Origin: Linum tenue
Taxonomy: Eukaryota; Streptophyta; Magnoliopsida; Malpighiales; Linaceae
NCBI GenBank assembly: GCA_946122785.1
Contig: CAMGYJ010000008.1
Coordinates: 17,385,475-17,449,474, forward strand
Direction of reading: 5' to 3'
Length of the DNA stretch: 64,000 bases
How positions within the stretch are numbered: position 1 is the stretch's first letter; every line of letters starts with the position of its first letter. The notes below the pieces were generated by a model. The model worked only from the letters and a program-made list of their open reading frames with translations. It had not been told where the DNA came from and did no database searches. Shown here in pieces: positions 34,133 through 46,900 of the stretch. A program made the position numbers and the translations under genes.

Positions 34133-34194
34133 GTCGACCGGAAAGCGCAAGTCACCGTGACATGCATGTCACCGTAGGCACACCCTAAAGTTTA

Positions 34195-34860
34195 ACACGT
34201 AGATTATGTGAGCAAATATGTCTTATTTAATTTTTAAAAGAAATTACATATCATAGTTTGCTTCGATACTATGAAATAACATAATTTTGATTAGTCAAAA
34301 TGTATTAACTAAATAATTTGACACCCAAAGTATAACATGAAATTAGTTAATATTAAACACTTAATTATTACTATTTTTTTCATCTTGACATTAAACACAT
34401 GTATCATACATGACATACAAAATGAATATATCGAATACGAGTCAAGATTTAAGTTAGCAAATTAGCTCGAACTCGACTCGGCTTTGTTAATAAACAGATC
34501 GAGCTCAAATTGGGGTAAAACTCGGGTAAAACTCGGCTCGACTCCACTCATTTGGTGTGCTAGTTAAGAATATTGGAAGTTCGAGGGGTGCTGTTAATTG
34601 ATAGAAAGTAAAGGTTTCTATTTGGAATATAAACCTTCAATAGGAAATGAAGGTATCGCCCAACAGAATAGTTTCATCTTTCTCATGTACAAGAGTAGAG
34701 CTATGTAGGAATTTGTGACCACTGACCAGAATATTAACTAGGATAGGATAGAGTCCTTACACCGTTCATTCAAAGTACTGAAAAAATTCCAACTCGTCAA
34801 CACAAACTGCAAAGCGAAAGCATGGCTTGCCAGTCATCCAAGGCGTATGGATTATATAAG
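34195..34860. other. intergenic, AT-rich
   Basis: No gene is seen. The last 200 bases probably form the 3' flank of the minus-strand F-box gene that ends at 34861. Confidence 0.45.
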
Positions 34861-36416
34861 CTAAAGATTTGCCAATCTCGTCCTAAAGACTATCCGATTA
34901 GACTCATTCACATATATGATCTCGGCTTTTTTTGAAGCACACTCATACTGTCTAATCTCCTCTAAGAACTCGAGACATCCTTCCCAACTCATTTCCTTCA
35001 CAGGCTCAATGACAATCCTTCTCAGCAGCGGGCCATTGGCCAACACGAACCTCAACAAGTCTAGCTCAACTTGAGAGCCCCCACCGAGCATAATGTTGAC
35101 TTCTTCAAGACGCTGACAACAACCATCTTTAGCTTCGAGATCGGTATCTGGTTCATAGTCTGAGAGCTTCAAATCCCTCCTCGTAAAATGCAGTTCCCCT
35201 CGACGTTGCATCTGCAAGTTTTTTAGCCAATGAACAAATTTAGCTTAGAGAGGAGGGAAAAAAAAGACAAAGTCCGAACATATTTGTATGTGGTACAAAG
35301 GGAAGGATTCATAGAGTATCGATCATAAGAACCTGAATTGTAAGTTTATACAGGTTGGGCGAACTCCTAATGAGCCAAAGGAGAACCTCCTGCTTAAGAA
35401 AACTGTCATCCTTATCATACTTGCGGATGTCAAGAACTTTTAAGCAGTGAAGTGCAGTAGGAAGTCTGTATGGAATAGGATCTGCAGCCATTAACTATAA
35501 AAGATGTGAGCAGAACAAATACAGACATTTTGGGCAAATGGGAGGAGAAAGGTTTTAACGAACACAAATTTACTTTCAGGCACTCGGAGCTGATATACAA
35601 CTGCTCCAGTGAAGGGAGAGAAGCAAATGCAGAGACCATGTCTGTTGCAAGACTCTTATACGCAATTTCCTCTGCTTGGATTGAGACCACAGAAAGCAGC
35701 GGAGCATACTTGATGCTAATATTTCCTAAACCAAAAGCCATCAGGGTAAACACTTTGAGGCACGGAGGAGCTACAAGTTCAAGATTATAAGGACCCTCAA
35801 AGTAGAAAACCCTCAAATCTTCAAGCAGCGGACACTTCAGAAGGAAACTGTGGAAGAAATCATCCGGCAAACCTACGTGTTCTAACTGAAGGGATGTCAG
35901 CCTTGCAAATCCCATAAACCAAGATGGTACCGTGAATTTACACCCCTCCAAACTTAGCCTATCCAGTTGTACTGCATGAAAAAGGGAAGAGTCGATCTCC
36001 TGTTCAAACACTTGCGAGTCAAAGTATTTACGGTACAGAAGGGAAAGATCCGAGACCCCTTTTCCGGAAAGGTGAGAAATCAAGGGGCCAATCTTGACAG
36101 TAGTTACTAATTCAGGATTTGAAAGCACAAACTCTGTGATAGGCCCATCATGAACCTGCAGAGTTTCCTGGACGTTCGACATTAGCTTATTTGCACTAAT
36201 TTCATCATCAGAATTATAACCCGGTGAATCGAAAAACTCATCATCAAACACAAGGCGGGTGATACTTCTCCAATGGTGCCTCCATTCTCTTGACAATATA
36301 CTTGTTCTGCCTGCTTCTTTAATGGGCAAGGGCGTGAGAATTAGTTGTATCAGATGAGCAGGAAGCTTACTAAGTCTATCAACCTTCGATCTGCTGAGCT
36401 TCTTCTTCTTTGCCAT
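34861..36416 (-). CDS. F-box/LRR/FBD protein, copy 6 (451 aa, 3 exons)
   Basis: Minus-strand exons are 36416..35574, 35494..35333 and 35211..34861, phase 0, with GT..AG introns. The start is ATG 36416 (MAKKKKLSRSKVDR); an in-frame ATG also exists at about 36506 but would add a tail absent from the sibling at 57.7 kb. The F-box is at residues 12-52 (KLPAHLIQLILTPLPIKEAG), the leucine-rich region has GFARLTSLQLEHV and KCPLLEDLRVFYF, exon 2 has WLIRSSPNLYKLTIQ, and the FBD has 'LDLLRFVLANGPLLRRIVI' and 'KKAEIIYVN'. It is closest to copy 8 (same exon 1 and 2 lengths, shared LIQLILT and RVFYF wording). It is a predicted SCF adaptor. Confidence 0.92.
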
Positions 36417-36946
36417 ACTGATGACTGCACAATAATCAAGAACAAGAAACCGAGTCCTGCCAGTGTCAGGTACAGGAAACCCTAACGCACATAAACCCTT
36501 GAGCATAAGGACAACCCATTTCAATATATAGCAATTGAAGAAGGTGACTAGTGCAGGGGAGAAAAAAGCTCCAAACTATTAAAGGGTTTATGAATTCATT
36601 ACGGTGTTGTCAGGTCGAAACCATGAAAAGCCCCCAATTTTCAATTGCGCGCATGGAAAGGGCAATGGCGAGAGCTAGTCCCCGGTGGGAGAAGCGGGGA
36701 AAGTTGAGTGGCTGCAGAGCAATTATTCACTACCTGGTTTTCAGATACCTGGCCGTCCGTCGTAACTTCGTCGCCGTCGGCCTGTGTGAGGGGAGAGGGA
36801 GCGACTAGATAGAGAAGTTGAGATCGGCGAATATGGGGGGCAAGAAAACGGGAAGAAAAGGTAATGAAGTTCGTAATAAATCATCAACTAGAAAAAATGC
36901 CCGGGGATTTAGGTTGTAGAGTCATGATGAATGGATGGACAGTTTA
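36417..36946. other. upstream region of copy 6, no separate gene recognised
   Basis: Contains the probable leader and promoter of the minus-strand F-box gene. An 85-codon plus-strand open frame (36551-36808) has no recognisable sequence. Confidence 0.4.
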
Positions 36947-37287
36947 GGGGTCGTTTGGAAGTTGTGATTTCAAATGGTGTATTGAGCTAATTCATGTATT
37001 TGGGAGATTAAGTCGTTTTTTTAGTTATATTGAACTAGAATACATGCATTCACTTTTTGGAGGCCCCACCACAATCACTCAAAATTGAGGGATTGTCAAT
37101 CTCTACTTTTTGTTGAGATCGTTCACAATCACTCAAAATTAACTTTTATGCCTTTACAACAAAAACACAATCTAAACCTCCAAACAAAGTATTTGTCTAA
37201 TAAATCAATTGATTCAATACATCAAATGATAATACACTAATTGACCCAATACATCAATTTGAAGAATCACAACTTCCAAACGACCCC
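36947..37287. mobile_element. Harbinger/Tourist-type MITE (341 bp)
   Basis: The ends are GGGGTCGTTTGGAAGTTGTG and its inverse, flanked by TTA on both sides (36944-36946 and 37288-37290). GGGGTCGTTTGG ends with a TTA duplication are typical of Harbinger-derived MITEs. There is no coding capacity. Confidence 0.92.
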
Positions 37288-38558
37288 TTAGTTTATGGTC
37301 AAATAAGGAGTTGGAGAGTCATGTTTGTGGTCATTTCATCAACTAATCAATACCCGAACTAAAGTTGCAACAACATGATGATATCCCCTCGAGTTACACA
37401 ATGACCTATCCTGACCAACCTTCTTCTTCTTGGGGTCCTTTACTTTCCATCAGCAAACAATTTGGTTCCTTTTTCTTCAAATCAAATCAAGTTAAAAAGT
37501 CTTTATTCCCGCTTTCATCCTAAGCACAGCTAACCATCCCTTTCCATAAAAGCACCTAAAGAATGCAAAATCAAACCGACTCATCACTTCTATAAGAAGA
37601 AGAGAAAAAACAGTTTATAGAGTAGAGCTTGGCACAAAGCAACCTTACGCATGCAAGATTAAATGAAAGAAAAACCACAAATCGAAATCGCGAAAAGGTT
37701 AAGAGTAAAATGTGAACACAAAACTCTTTCGTTGCGAGTACATAAGAATCACACAAAAACAGAGGCAATGGTTAACACCTAACCTTTTAATGACAAACTC
37801 ATCACATAACGTTACTTTGGCTCATCCTAGAACACTCTGCTATAAGTACTTTGTTTTGTACAAATCCAAATGATGCTTTGAAACTGGAATCAAATATCAT
37901 TAGATTTTGCTGCCCATGATATGACAGTACCCATCCTTTGAAAGTGTCAAGTGGGGCATCAACTATTAGTTATTGACATGGAATCCAACATAAACTTCAC
38001 AGAATACATTACCTAGAATTAGACTCGGCATTGGACAAACATGAGGTTGACAAAGACCTAGCAAATTACAAACCAATGAAGCAACAAATAGCATTAAGGA
38101 TCCAGTTGGTTTGAAACAAAACCCAAAAAGAGAAAAGCAATTGAAAACATATATATGTACAAACACAGAACATCAGATTAAAATTCCTTATATCCATCCA
38201 CCATCCCAAAACACAGAACATCACTTACACATCATTGGCTGGCACAACTTCATATCAGCAACTGTTACAACATCATTGACTGCCAAGTGCCACCTACACA
38301 TAAACCAACTAAAAATTACAGAAAACATATATATGTACAAATTTCAACTTAAGCACGCAGAGCACAGAGGGAAACATAAACAATTTGCAGGAAGAACATG
38401 TACATGGCAAAACTTTAGCTGAATTTGAAAGGAACAATTTGGTTAACATAAATAGACTACCTCCATACTCCATATATGCAAACAACTTTTCTGATATGGT
38501 ATTGTAGCAGCAGCAAAGCAGTTAAATTAATAAAATTTAGAATGGTGAAGAATTATTA
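37288..38558. other. intergenic, nothing recognised
   Basis: No supported gene on either strand. Repeated words such as 'catatatatgtacaaa' at 38146 and 38325 suggest a small duplication. Confidence 0.4.
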
Positions 38559-39172
38559 TTACCATAAAATAAGCTTAAGAGCCCGATTGTAAGCCAAGAA
38601 GGCCATTTCCTCCGTCATTTGCTGGCTACAGTAACTTGCAGGAATCTGAAAGCAGAGAAACATCATTTGGTTGATTTTGATCCGGATATCCTGTAGGAAA
38701 ATAACACAAAAAATCTCTCAAAGTTAACGACGAAAACCAATCCAAATCACAGGAATCGAGCTTTGTATTATTTATTTTGAACTACGTGGAAATAGGATTC
38801 AGCACTTAGATTGATTTTTAGTAAGGTACCGAGAAATTGGGCATCCAACTAAGCTTCTCCTCGAACGAATCGACCTCCGACAATAGAGACTCGAAACTCC
38901 AGTTGGGCTTGGCTTCAATCGCAGTTCTGTTAACTCTCTTCCGACAACGATGCTCCAACTTGACAGGTCCCCTGAAACAGAACGTTAAATCACAAAATCG
39001 TGTTCCTTCCAAATTTGGCCCTCAAACAAACAGAAGCTGCATACCTCTCAGTGGCTTTTATTTTTGCTTTTTGATCTTTTTCCCCTCCTCGGCTGCCGTC
39101 GAGCTTCTTCCTTCTTCCAACTTGAACATTGGTGCTTCCACCAACTCCCATATCGGCCTTCTGCTGCTCCAT
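38559..39172 (-). CDS. small unidentified gene (118 aa, 3 exons)
   Basis: Minus-strand exons 39172..39045, 38971..38830 and 38645..38559 join with GT..AG introns in phases 2 and 0 and give an uninterrupted 118-residue frame ending in LILW. The N-terminal third is basic and low-complexity (GRRKKLDGSRGGEKDQKAK). The middle has WSFESLLSEVDSFEEKL, probably helical. The last exon has QQMTEEMAFLAYNRALKLI. I do not recognise the family. The fit of three exons in frame argues for a real gene. Confidence 0.6.
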
Positions 39173-39571
39173 CACCGCCACCGGTTGTCCCACCCCATGG
39201 GATATAAATCACATCATTAGAATATTAATTGCCACCGACGTGCTCTGCAGCGAGAGTCTAAAACTGAGAAATTGAAATTAACAATATTAACAAAGACGCA
39301 CAGAAATAAGAGCTCACCATTAGACGATTTTATCACGTCGGCGTTGGTTTCGCCACTACTGTATCTAGAGAGAGCAAGAGAGATCCAGAAAGCCGTCGGC
39401 TGTGGTCCAGTCTCCTGCTATGAGTTTCAGGCCAATTATCTACCTCTGAACACAGGTCGACCCTGCAAACAAAGGCCATATGGTTCAGAGAGGGGAGGAA
39501 AAGAGTTGCCATGGAGGCATCGAGGAGAGACAGTGGCACCTACAACGATATCCCTTGTCTATGGTCACAGG

Positions 39572-40460
39572 TAGGGGTGGTAATCGGTAAACCAGTATCG
39601 ATATTCGGGCGTGTGATTTTACATTCGGTAATACAGGATAAGAGTCGGTAGTTACCGACGGTATACCAGTATACCGATAATACCGATTATAAAAAAAAAA
39701 AAGTAAAACGCGGTGCAACCCTAAAAAATTGGAGACCCAGCAGCCTCCCTCCCTCTCGTCTTCCTCTGAGCAGCCCCCAGCAGCGCTCCCCGCCGTCGCC
39801 TCCAGCAGCCTCCTCTTCCCTTCTCTCCATCCCGAAAGGCGAGACCCAGCAGCCGAGATCCACACCTCATCTTCCTCTTCTCTTCAACAGGCAGCAGCCG
39901 CCGGCCGCCGCTTCTTGAAGCCAACGATGTGAGAGAGCTCCCTAGCTGGAGCTTTTCTGACTGCATGATTTCCGGTTATGGCCGCCGCCGCAGTTGCAGA
40001 TGGGAGTGGTGTAACTACAAGGAAGTTGGGGATGTAGCGGTAGTGGGAGGCGCTTCGATGGCGGTGGAGTGGGGAGCAGTCCGCCGCAGGAAGGTTTGAA
40101 CACCATCGATGTCAGCGTTGGAGTGGGGAGCAGTCCGCCGGAGGAAGGGTTGAACACTATGACCGCCATTCTCGAGAATTGGAAATGACAAGGGCGAGCT
40201 ACTGAAGTAATTGAGAAGACGGCAGAGCCCCTGTCTTCCTCCCTCTTCTCTTCTCTTCTCTTCACCAGCAGGCAGCAGCATAGTAGCATCTAACCGGTAT
40301 TCGGTATACCGGTATTAATACCGGATACCGACTATTCGGTATTCGGTATACCAGTTACATTCGGTATCGGTATTCGGTGGGTACACTGTCTAGTTCCGGT
40401 ATACCGAATACCGGATAATCGGTATCCGGTATACCAGATACCGACCGATTACCAACCCTA
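39572..40460. mobile_element. non-autonomous hAT element (889 bp)
   Basis: The ends TAGGGGTGGTAATCGG and its near-inverse CCGATTACCAACCCTA are flanked by a perfect 8-bp duplication GTCACAGG (39564-39571 and 40461-40468). The subterminal regions are dense in 'ggtataccg/cggtatacc' words, probably transposase-binding repeats. The GC-rich interior (39720-40280) has long open frames on both strands but no recognisable protein. Confidence 0.95.
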
Positions 40461-40468
40461 GTCACAGG

Positions 40469-41277
40469 CAGACCTTCGCTCAGTCTGATTCAGCAGTAAA
40501 TCTGAAAGTAGAAGAGAGGCAATATGATGGAAAAGAACTGTGGTCGAAAAGCTGGGTCTGTAGAGGGGAGTGGGAAAACAATCGGAAAGGATCCAGAGGA
40601 GATAAATCGTCCTTTAGGTTATGGTAGGCCCCTAATAGAGTGGAGCAAGGCGAGAACTGACCGATTCATGGGTGTTGCAGTGCCTGACCATCTGTGAAGA
40701 GGTTCCATGGGTGGTGGCGTGTGTCAGCAACGACAAAGATCCGGAAAGTCTGGAGAAAGTACAGCCATGACCCATGACCAAGGACAAGAATGCAGCTGCG
40801 GATTTTTGGACAGGGACACAACGGGATGCAATTGCGGATTCTGGGGTACGATCGCGAAGGGAAGGCATGGGCTCTTGCTGCAAGGACGGAAGGCACCGCT
40901 GGGTGACGCCGCAGTTGGGAATTTTGGGATGAGTCGTGAGGGGACGGTGAATGTAGAAAGTATGGCTGCGGTGGTGGCGTGTGGGAGTGGCCGCCGTGGT
41001 GGCATGTGGGAGTAGCCGCACGGAACCGTCAAACTCTGTCTCTGTGAATCGCCGTAGAGTGATTAGATGCAGGAGGTACATGCGGCAGCGGATTTCGACC
41101 GAGAGAGCAAAACTTGGCAAATCCGAAGAAGGTCTATTGTGCCTCAACCACAACACGATAAATAATGAAACAGTGTTGGCAATAAAGCGTAGTAACTTTT
41201 TACATATAAGATAATAATTATTTTCTTTGATGCTTTTTTCTTAGTTTGGCATAATACGCCCAAACTTTCACTCTTCC
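40469..41277. other. intergenic; GC-rich, several long overlapping frames
   Basis: Open frames up to 174 codons occur on both strands (40632-41156) but overlap each other and show no family signature, so I treat them as compositional. A duplicated 'gtggtggcgtgtgggagt' phrase lies at 40970-41015. Confidence 0.35.
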
Positions 41278-41295
41278 AAAAGTGAGTATTTGTTT

Positions 41296-41518
41296 ACATG
41301 ATCATGGCATGGGGGTGCTCTTCTTGAAGAAATCAGCCGAATGAAGTTTTTGTTTTCTTTCATTAACTTTGTTATGCTCATCGTAGTATTAATAGGGATG
41401 CTCATTGCGTGGTAAAAACGATCCTTGGATCGGTATTTTAACATTTGGTTGACTACCGCTATTTACTTTCCGACTCTTTGTAATTCGTGTCTATCTTTCG
41501 ACCTATCTATGAATAAAA
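41296..41518 (+). mobile_element. 5'-truncated LINE with poly-A tail
   Basis: An 18-base duplication AAAAGTGAGTATTTGTTT lies at 41278-41295 and again at 41519-41536. Between them is a 220-bp segment ending 'tttgtaattcgtgtctatct...gaataaaaaa', a typical LINE 3' end. Confidence 0.85.
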
Positions 41519-41536
41519 AAAAGTGAGTATTTGTTT

Positions 41537-42309
41537 GCCTGATATATTTACAAACTAGTCTTTTGATCAATGGTAGACATTTGACAATATAGTTTTCAAA
41601 TATGTTGTTTGTTAAAAAAATTAAATGCATGAGTCATTTATATAATGTATTACTATTTTGTCATTAAGAGTGATATGTTTCATTTTCTTGTTTGCTATCT
41701 TAATAATGTCAACTATGAAAACAAAAATTCATTTTGCATCAACATGTAACAAAATATTTTGGTGTTAGCCATATATATCTATACTACTTTTATTTTTGAA
41801 AAATAATTTGATGTTTAACTATAATCACAAATTGTAACCAAGTATATTGCTTTACAACCAAACATAATCAATATTTGAAATAGATTTTTAAAATAGTGAC
41901 GACTATATTTTAATTATTAATGAAAAATAATTTGAAAGTATTGGGTTTATGAAGATAAAGTAGAGAAAATAGTTAGTATTGGGTATATGAAAAAAAAAAT
42001 GAAGGTTGACATTAAAAGGTTGTGACGAAAAAATGAATCATTTGCAAATGACTAAATTGGGCATTTGGGGGTCAATCATTTACAAATAACTCGATTTGCT
42101 TTTCTTGGAAAACAAGTCATTTGGCGTTAAATGACTCATGCAAATGACCGCTTGGGATCTTGCATTCAAATAAAATGATTTTTCCCCCAAGTAATGATAA
42201 AAGAGAAAGAAGTATTAATACAGAAGGAACTACCCATGAACCCTCTCAATCTCAAAGCAACACCTTGGCCAAATCATCACCACATGAAATGAAATGAAAC
42301 TAACTTTAA
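41537..42309. other. intergenic, AT-rich
   Basis: No gene or element boundary recognised. The 'aaatgactcatgcaaatgac' area near 42128 has several internal repeats. Confidence 0.4.
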
Positions 42310-42733
42310 CAGACTGTTTGGTACCAAATGAATAGAGAATTCATTTCATTGTAAAATGAATTATCGTGTAGAATTCATTCTCAAATGAATTCTTCTCCTT
42401 GGTATGTCATATTCAAATCTTTAGAAATAAAAAAAAATTGCCGCGTAGATTTCATTGTCAAATGAATTTCTATGTTTGGTATGTCATATGTATAAGTAAT
42501 TTAGTTAATAAAAGGAGATAATTATATCATTCTATTAAAAATAGTAAATAATTGTGGAATTCATTTGAAAATTCCATCTCAATTCCTCGGAATTGATATA
42601 ACTAGTTCCAATACCATAGAATTCAAAATTTAGAATTGAAAATGAATTCTTTCAAATACCAAGCACAAAAAGATTTCATTTTAAAATGAATTCCTAAAAA
42701 CTTATGAAATTCATTTATACCAAATGATATGTA
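42310..42733. mobile_element. AT-rich MITE-like inverted repeat
   Basis: The left end 'gtttggtaccaaatgaat' and right end 'attcatttataccaaatgat' are inverted relatives, and the interior is dense in 'gaattcatt' words. No clean target duplication found. Confidence 0.55.
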
Positions 42734-42885
42734 AAAGAGATAATGAAATGACTTTACGTGTCACTCTATGGACAACGCCGTTTGCGGTTCGAGAAAACTC
42801 TCTAAACTTTGTACAATCAGACAAAATCAACTAACTGATGACAATCCCAAAGCACCGCCTCTCTGAGGGAATCCACCAATACGCC

Positions 42886-43195
42886 TAGGGCTGGTTATTT
42901 GGTCGCGGACTGTTTAGTTTTACCCAAAATTGAACCATATAACCCAGACCGGGACCGGACTGGGACCGGATAGCAAACAATCCAATGTCATATTCGGGCT
43001 TAGATTTGAGGTAAAAAATCCGGATAAAGACCGGATAAGAGACCCCCAACACCTAAAATCAAGGTCAAATTGGGATCGGACCGAATCAAGACCGGACTGT
43101 ATCCAATCCAATCTTTGGTCCTTCTATTCGCGAAAAGACCGGACTGGGACCTGATCAATTTGATCCAATTTAACCGGACTGTATAGCCACCCCTA
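42886..43195. mobile_element. short hAT element (310 bp)
   Basis: The ends TAGGGCTGG and CCACCCCTA are flanked by AATACGCC on the left (42878-42885) and AATACTCC on the right (43196-43203), one mismatch. Multiple 'ccggactgggacc'/'gaccgga' motifs lie inside. Confidence 0.85.
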
Positions 43196-43615
43196 AATAC
43201 TCCTAGACGAAGCAATAAAATGATTAGCCACTAATCGTAGGACCAATAATCGATCATCAATTTTACTAATTAAACCCAAGAATCGACCTTATGTTTTTTA
43301 ATCATTTTGAAAATTTAGACATCATTATTTAATTCGAAATTTTGGACCAAAGTTCACATTATATTATGATATTATACGTTTAAAATTATGTATGAGATTT
43401 TTAGTCACTTTGAATAAGATCTTGATATACATTTCACTTTTCGATTTTTATTCCTGCAACTTTATATTGGTTAACTTTGAATGGCAAGACGGATTCCCAG
43501 CGAAAATCTATATGTAGAAATTCAGATGATTAGATACGTAGGAAATAGGAAGATCCTGTTAACGTAACACGAACAATCAAGTGCATTAAGCATGAAAGTC
43601 GCAAATTTTGATGTT

Positions 43616-43985
43616 GCTGCTATAGCTTATGCAAAAGCAGTTTCTGGCTGGAGCTTTTAGATAAATACTTTTCAAAAGCAGTTGAGTGTTTGGCTGTAAA
43701 ACTATTAGAAGTGCTTTTTAATATGAGAGGTTGTGTAAAAATGACTATAAAGGACTTAGAATATAAAATATGAATAAAAATTTTAAACGATAAAAAGTAG
43801 TCAAAATGGATCTTGTTAGATTTCTTTTATATTAAATTATATGATTTTATAATTTATTTTATTTTTAAAATGATATAAATGAAGGAAAATTATATTCTCT
43901 GAAATAAAATTAAAATATGGTAAGGATAATCATGTATTTTCAAAACAGCTTTTTGCAGAAGCTCCAAATCGGAGCTTCTGCTTTT
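43616..43985. mobile_element. MITE-like inverted repeat, boundaries approximate
   Basis: The left end (tgctatagcttatgcaaaagc) and right end (gcttctgcttttatgttata) are inverted relatives containing 'aaaagcag' and 'ggagctt' words, with an AT-rich centre. Confidence 0.5.
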
Positions 43986-43995
43986 ATGTTATACT

Positions 43996-46900
43996 AGGTA
44001 GACCCGCTCGCGTTGCTTCGCGATGAACGAACAATGTGAAACAATGATAGGAAAAAAAAAACAGGCTGCAAAATGGATTGAAGATGATAAAAGAAACATT
44101 AGAGGCTCTTACCCAACCAAATCGTAACCCATTGTTTGGACTGAATTGCAGCACCTGAAGTAAATACCTTATTTGGCCGACTACAATTTTGGCTAGTGGA
44201 CAGTATCTCGGGATTTATGAGTTAGAATGATGCGAAAAACATCCTAATTGACATAATATATTGATATTCAATTAAGATAGCTATCGTCAACAACTCCCTT
44301 GACAATCACCTTTTACACGGCTCGAACAACACTGGATACAGCAATATATAGAAACCAAGAAATCTAAAAAGAAAGTGAAAATGGATGAGCGGGGATCAGG
44401 CATAGATTGAACTTCAGCTGGTGATAATTAAAATACCTAGAAAGCAATTACAGAATTTAGTTAGAAATCCATCCCAAAAAATCAGTCAAATGAACCTATC
44501 AAAAATCATATGGCATCCATAGACATAAATGGATAGTAGAGGGTAAGTTCCATGTATTAGGGATAAATCTTTATTCATGTTGACGCAAGTTTCCTTGTCA
44601 TACATGAACCTGTACAATTGTGGGTATAAATGCCCCTTCTCAATGTCAATACAAACACACGATTCACATTCCTCTTCGTTGCAGTCTAGAATTTCGGCGC
44701 CCACGATCAGCGTCGAGGCTCCTGCTGTCCAACATGTCCGACAACAGCTCGGTCACGTCAATACAAACACACAATTCATATTCCTTACATCAAGGAGCCA
44801 ACAGCTGGGCGCAAAAACAACCTATTGAAACACTATAGCAATTCAACTTACAGAATCAGTAGGAGTAACTATCATGAACCTGTGTTTATATATAAGATAA
44901 CATCATACTAATAAAAAAGAAATTGATTAAAGGTTAAAGAAAAATTTATGAACCACACGCCACAGGAAGTTCGGTTTCTTCATCCCATGGCAACATATGT
45001 TCATCAATTGAAAGAAACTGTGGATTGAGGAGAAATTGACATGAAAGACGGTTGCTTTAGTTTAAGGAACTTTATTTTTATCCTCCTCTGTGATTCCATA
45101 ATACCAATAAAACTTCTATTTCTATTCAATTACAGAATGCTAAGAAATTGAGTCCATTTCAGCCTAGAAATCTCACCAATTTAAATGTTGCAGAATAAGA
45201 TGCTTACAGTTCAGCCTATAAGTCCTCAAATGCATACCTGCAAACCCAGGCATAAAAGCAAGCAATCTGATTTGTAATAAAGCTCTGAGCTGACATTGTA
45301 AGCAAGCAAAGAGTTTTAGATATAAAGAGGCGCGAATAGATGTAAACCTGGAGTTCAGCAGTGTTCACTGAGCAGCTTAAGAAAGCATAATCAACCTCGC
45401 CGAACCTAAAACAGAATGAAAATGGCAGTGCACTGTAGGGGTCGAGCAAATAAAACAAAAAAAAGAACATATAAAAGATTTTTAATGGGAAATAGCAATT
45501 ATTATGAACGTGTAAACTTGTTCATGAGAATAGTGCCAAGTCTAGCCATGGCATCCTGATAAGCTGATTTTTATCACCATCTCTCTAAGGTTACAAATTC
45601 AACACACACAAAATGGCAGCATGCTGATACACCATGTTCATTCTTTGTCATATCTTGAAATGGCTTTTGCCAATCACTTTTTTCAGTATTGGTCTTAGTG
45701 GCAAAAATAAACCACACAAAGAAAAGGGCAACACAACCAAAACCGAATGCTAATTTAACATGTAGATAATGCATTACTGGCAACACTTGTATCAGTACTT
45801 ACATTCAGTAGGTAGCTCCAATAGTCTCAACTTCATTGAGATATGAGGAATGTGATGTTAAATGAAGAAGAATAAGTGATACTGCTGTCAAGTAGAGTAG
45901 TCTAGTTAGTGTAGTCATATAAGGGGGGAACAACCCCTAAAGGGACATAATTACCAACAAAGGGGACAAATCTGCAATGTAAAGGCAACTGCACACAAAA
46001 TGGAGATCACGACATTATGTGTGATGGTTCAATTTTGTCCAGTCCTACCTTCTCAAGAACACTTAGAAAGCAAGCAATATATTATTGCACATCAACATTC
46101 ATAAACCATAAAAATACTCAGATTCATGAAAATAGTAGTATCTAAGGTAGAGCAAAATAAAGATTACTTCTGTCATAGCAAAAACTGCAAAATTCACAGA
46201 GAACAGTGGCTAACCTGGACCTACTTCAAAAGCACATATATGCTTTCTGGAGTTGCTGCTCCCAATCAACTGTCCTCTCCAGAAGTTATAGTACAGGTAC
46301 TCCAGTTTTTGGTTAATCCAAAGGCAAGCATTACCTGCACATCTATGCACCACATACATTTAATAGATAACCAAAACGACCATTTTGATCTCAATACTCA
46401 ATAAGAAAAAGAACACAGACCTTGAAATCCCATGAAGAGGTCACACGTAAGGGAACTGACATACATTTTTTTATGGAGTTAGACTCAAAGGACAGTTAGA
46501 ATAGGGGAAGTCCCCTAATTATGTTTCCACACAATTATTAATCAACCTGCCATCTGTGAAAGACCTCTACCGAGTTCTCCACACTCGGAAATCAAACGAA
46601 AGGGAAAAAGAAAGCTTAAATGGGTCGATCATGGACGTCAATGCAGATATAGAACCCAAAATACTAAAAAGGTAAAATCGAGAGTTCACGTTTGTTTATG
46701 CAACTCCCTAGACTCTTCTCACAGTAAATCTGGAAAATTGAGAAAGAGAGTCCTAAAATAGAAGTTCCTCCACCGAATGAATCTTTGACAACAACAAAAC
46801 TAATTAGATCAAAGTGAAACGGAGGGAGAAACTTCAAATGATGTTTCTGGTTCGCTTGCCCGCTCTGACGACTCTAAAGTTCAGATCGATTGTCAACTCT

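Larger units (their letters stand above)
30975..34185. mobile_element. foldback Mutator-like element with giant hairpin arms
   Basis: The outer ends (starting 30975 and ending 34185) are inverted copies over about 55 bases, including 'ctacggtgacatgc' and 'tcacggtga'. They are flanked by a perfect 9-bp duplication TAAAGTTTA (30966-30974 and 34186-34194). Inside, sequence 31049-31490 pairs with 31497-31895 as an extended inverted repeat around a loop of about 20 bases (cttgg...ccaag). Without the nested LTR element the unit is about 1.09 kb. There is no transposase, so it would move only in trans. Confidence 0.88.

Noticed and set aside
40632..41156. 174-codon open frame on the minus strand
   Set aside because: Overlapped by other long frames on both strands in GC-rich DNA; no recognisable protein and no splice context.
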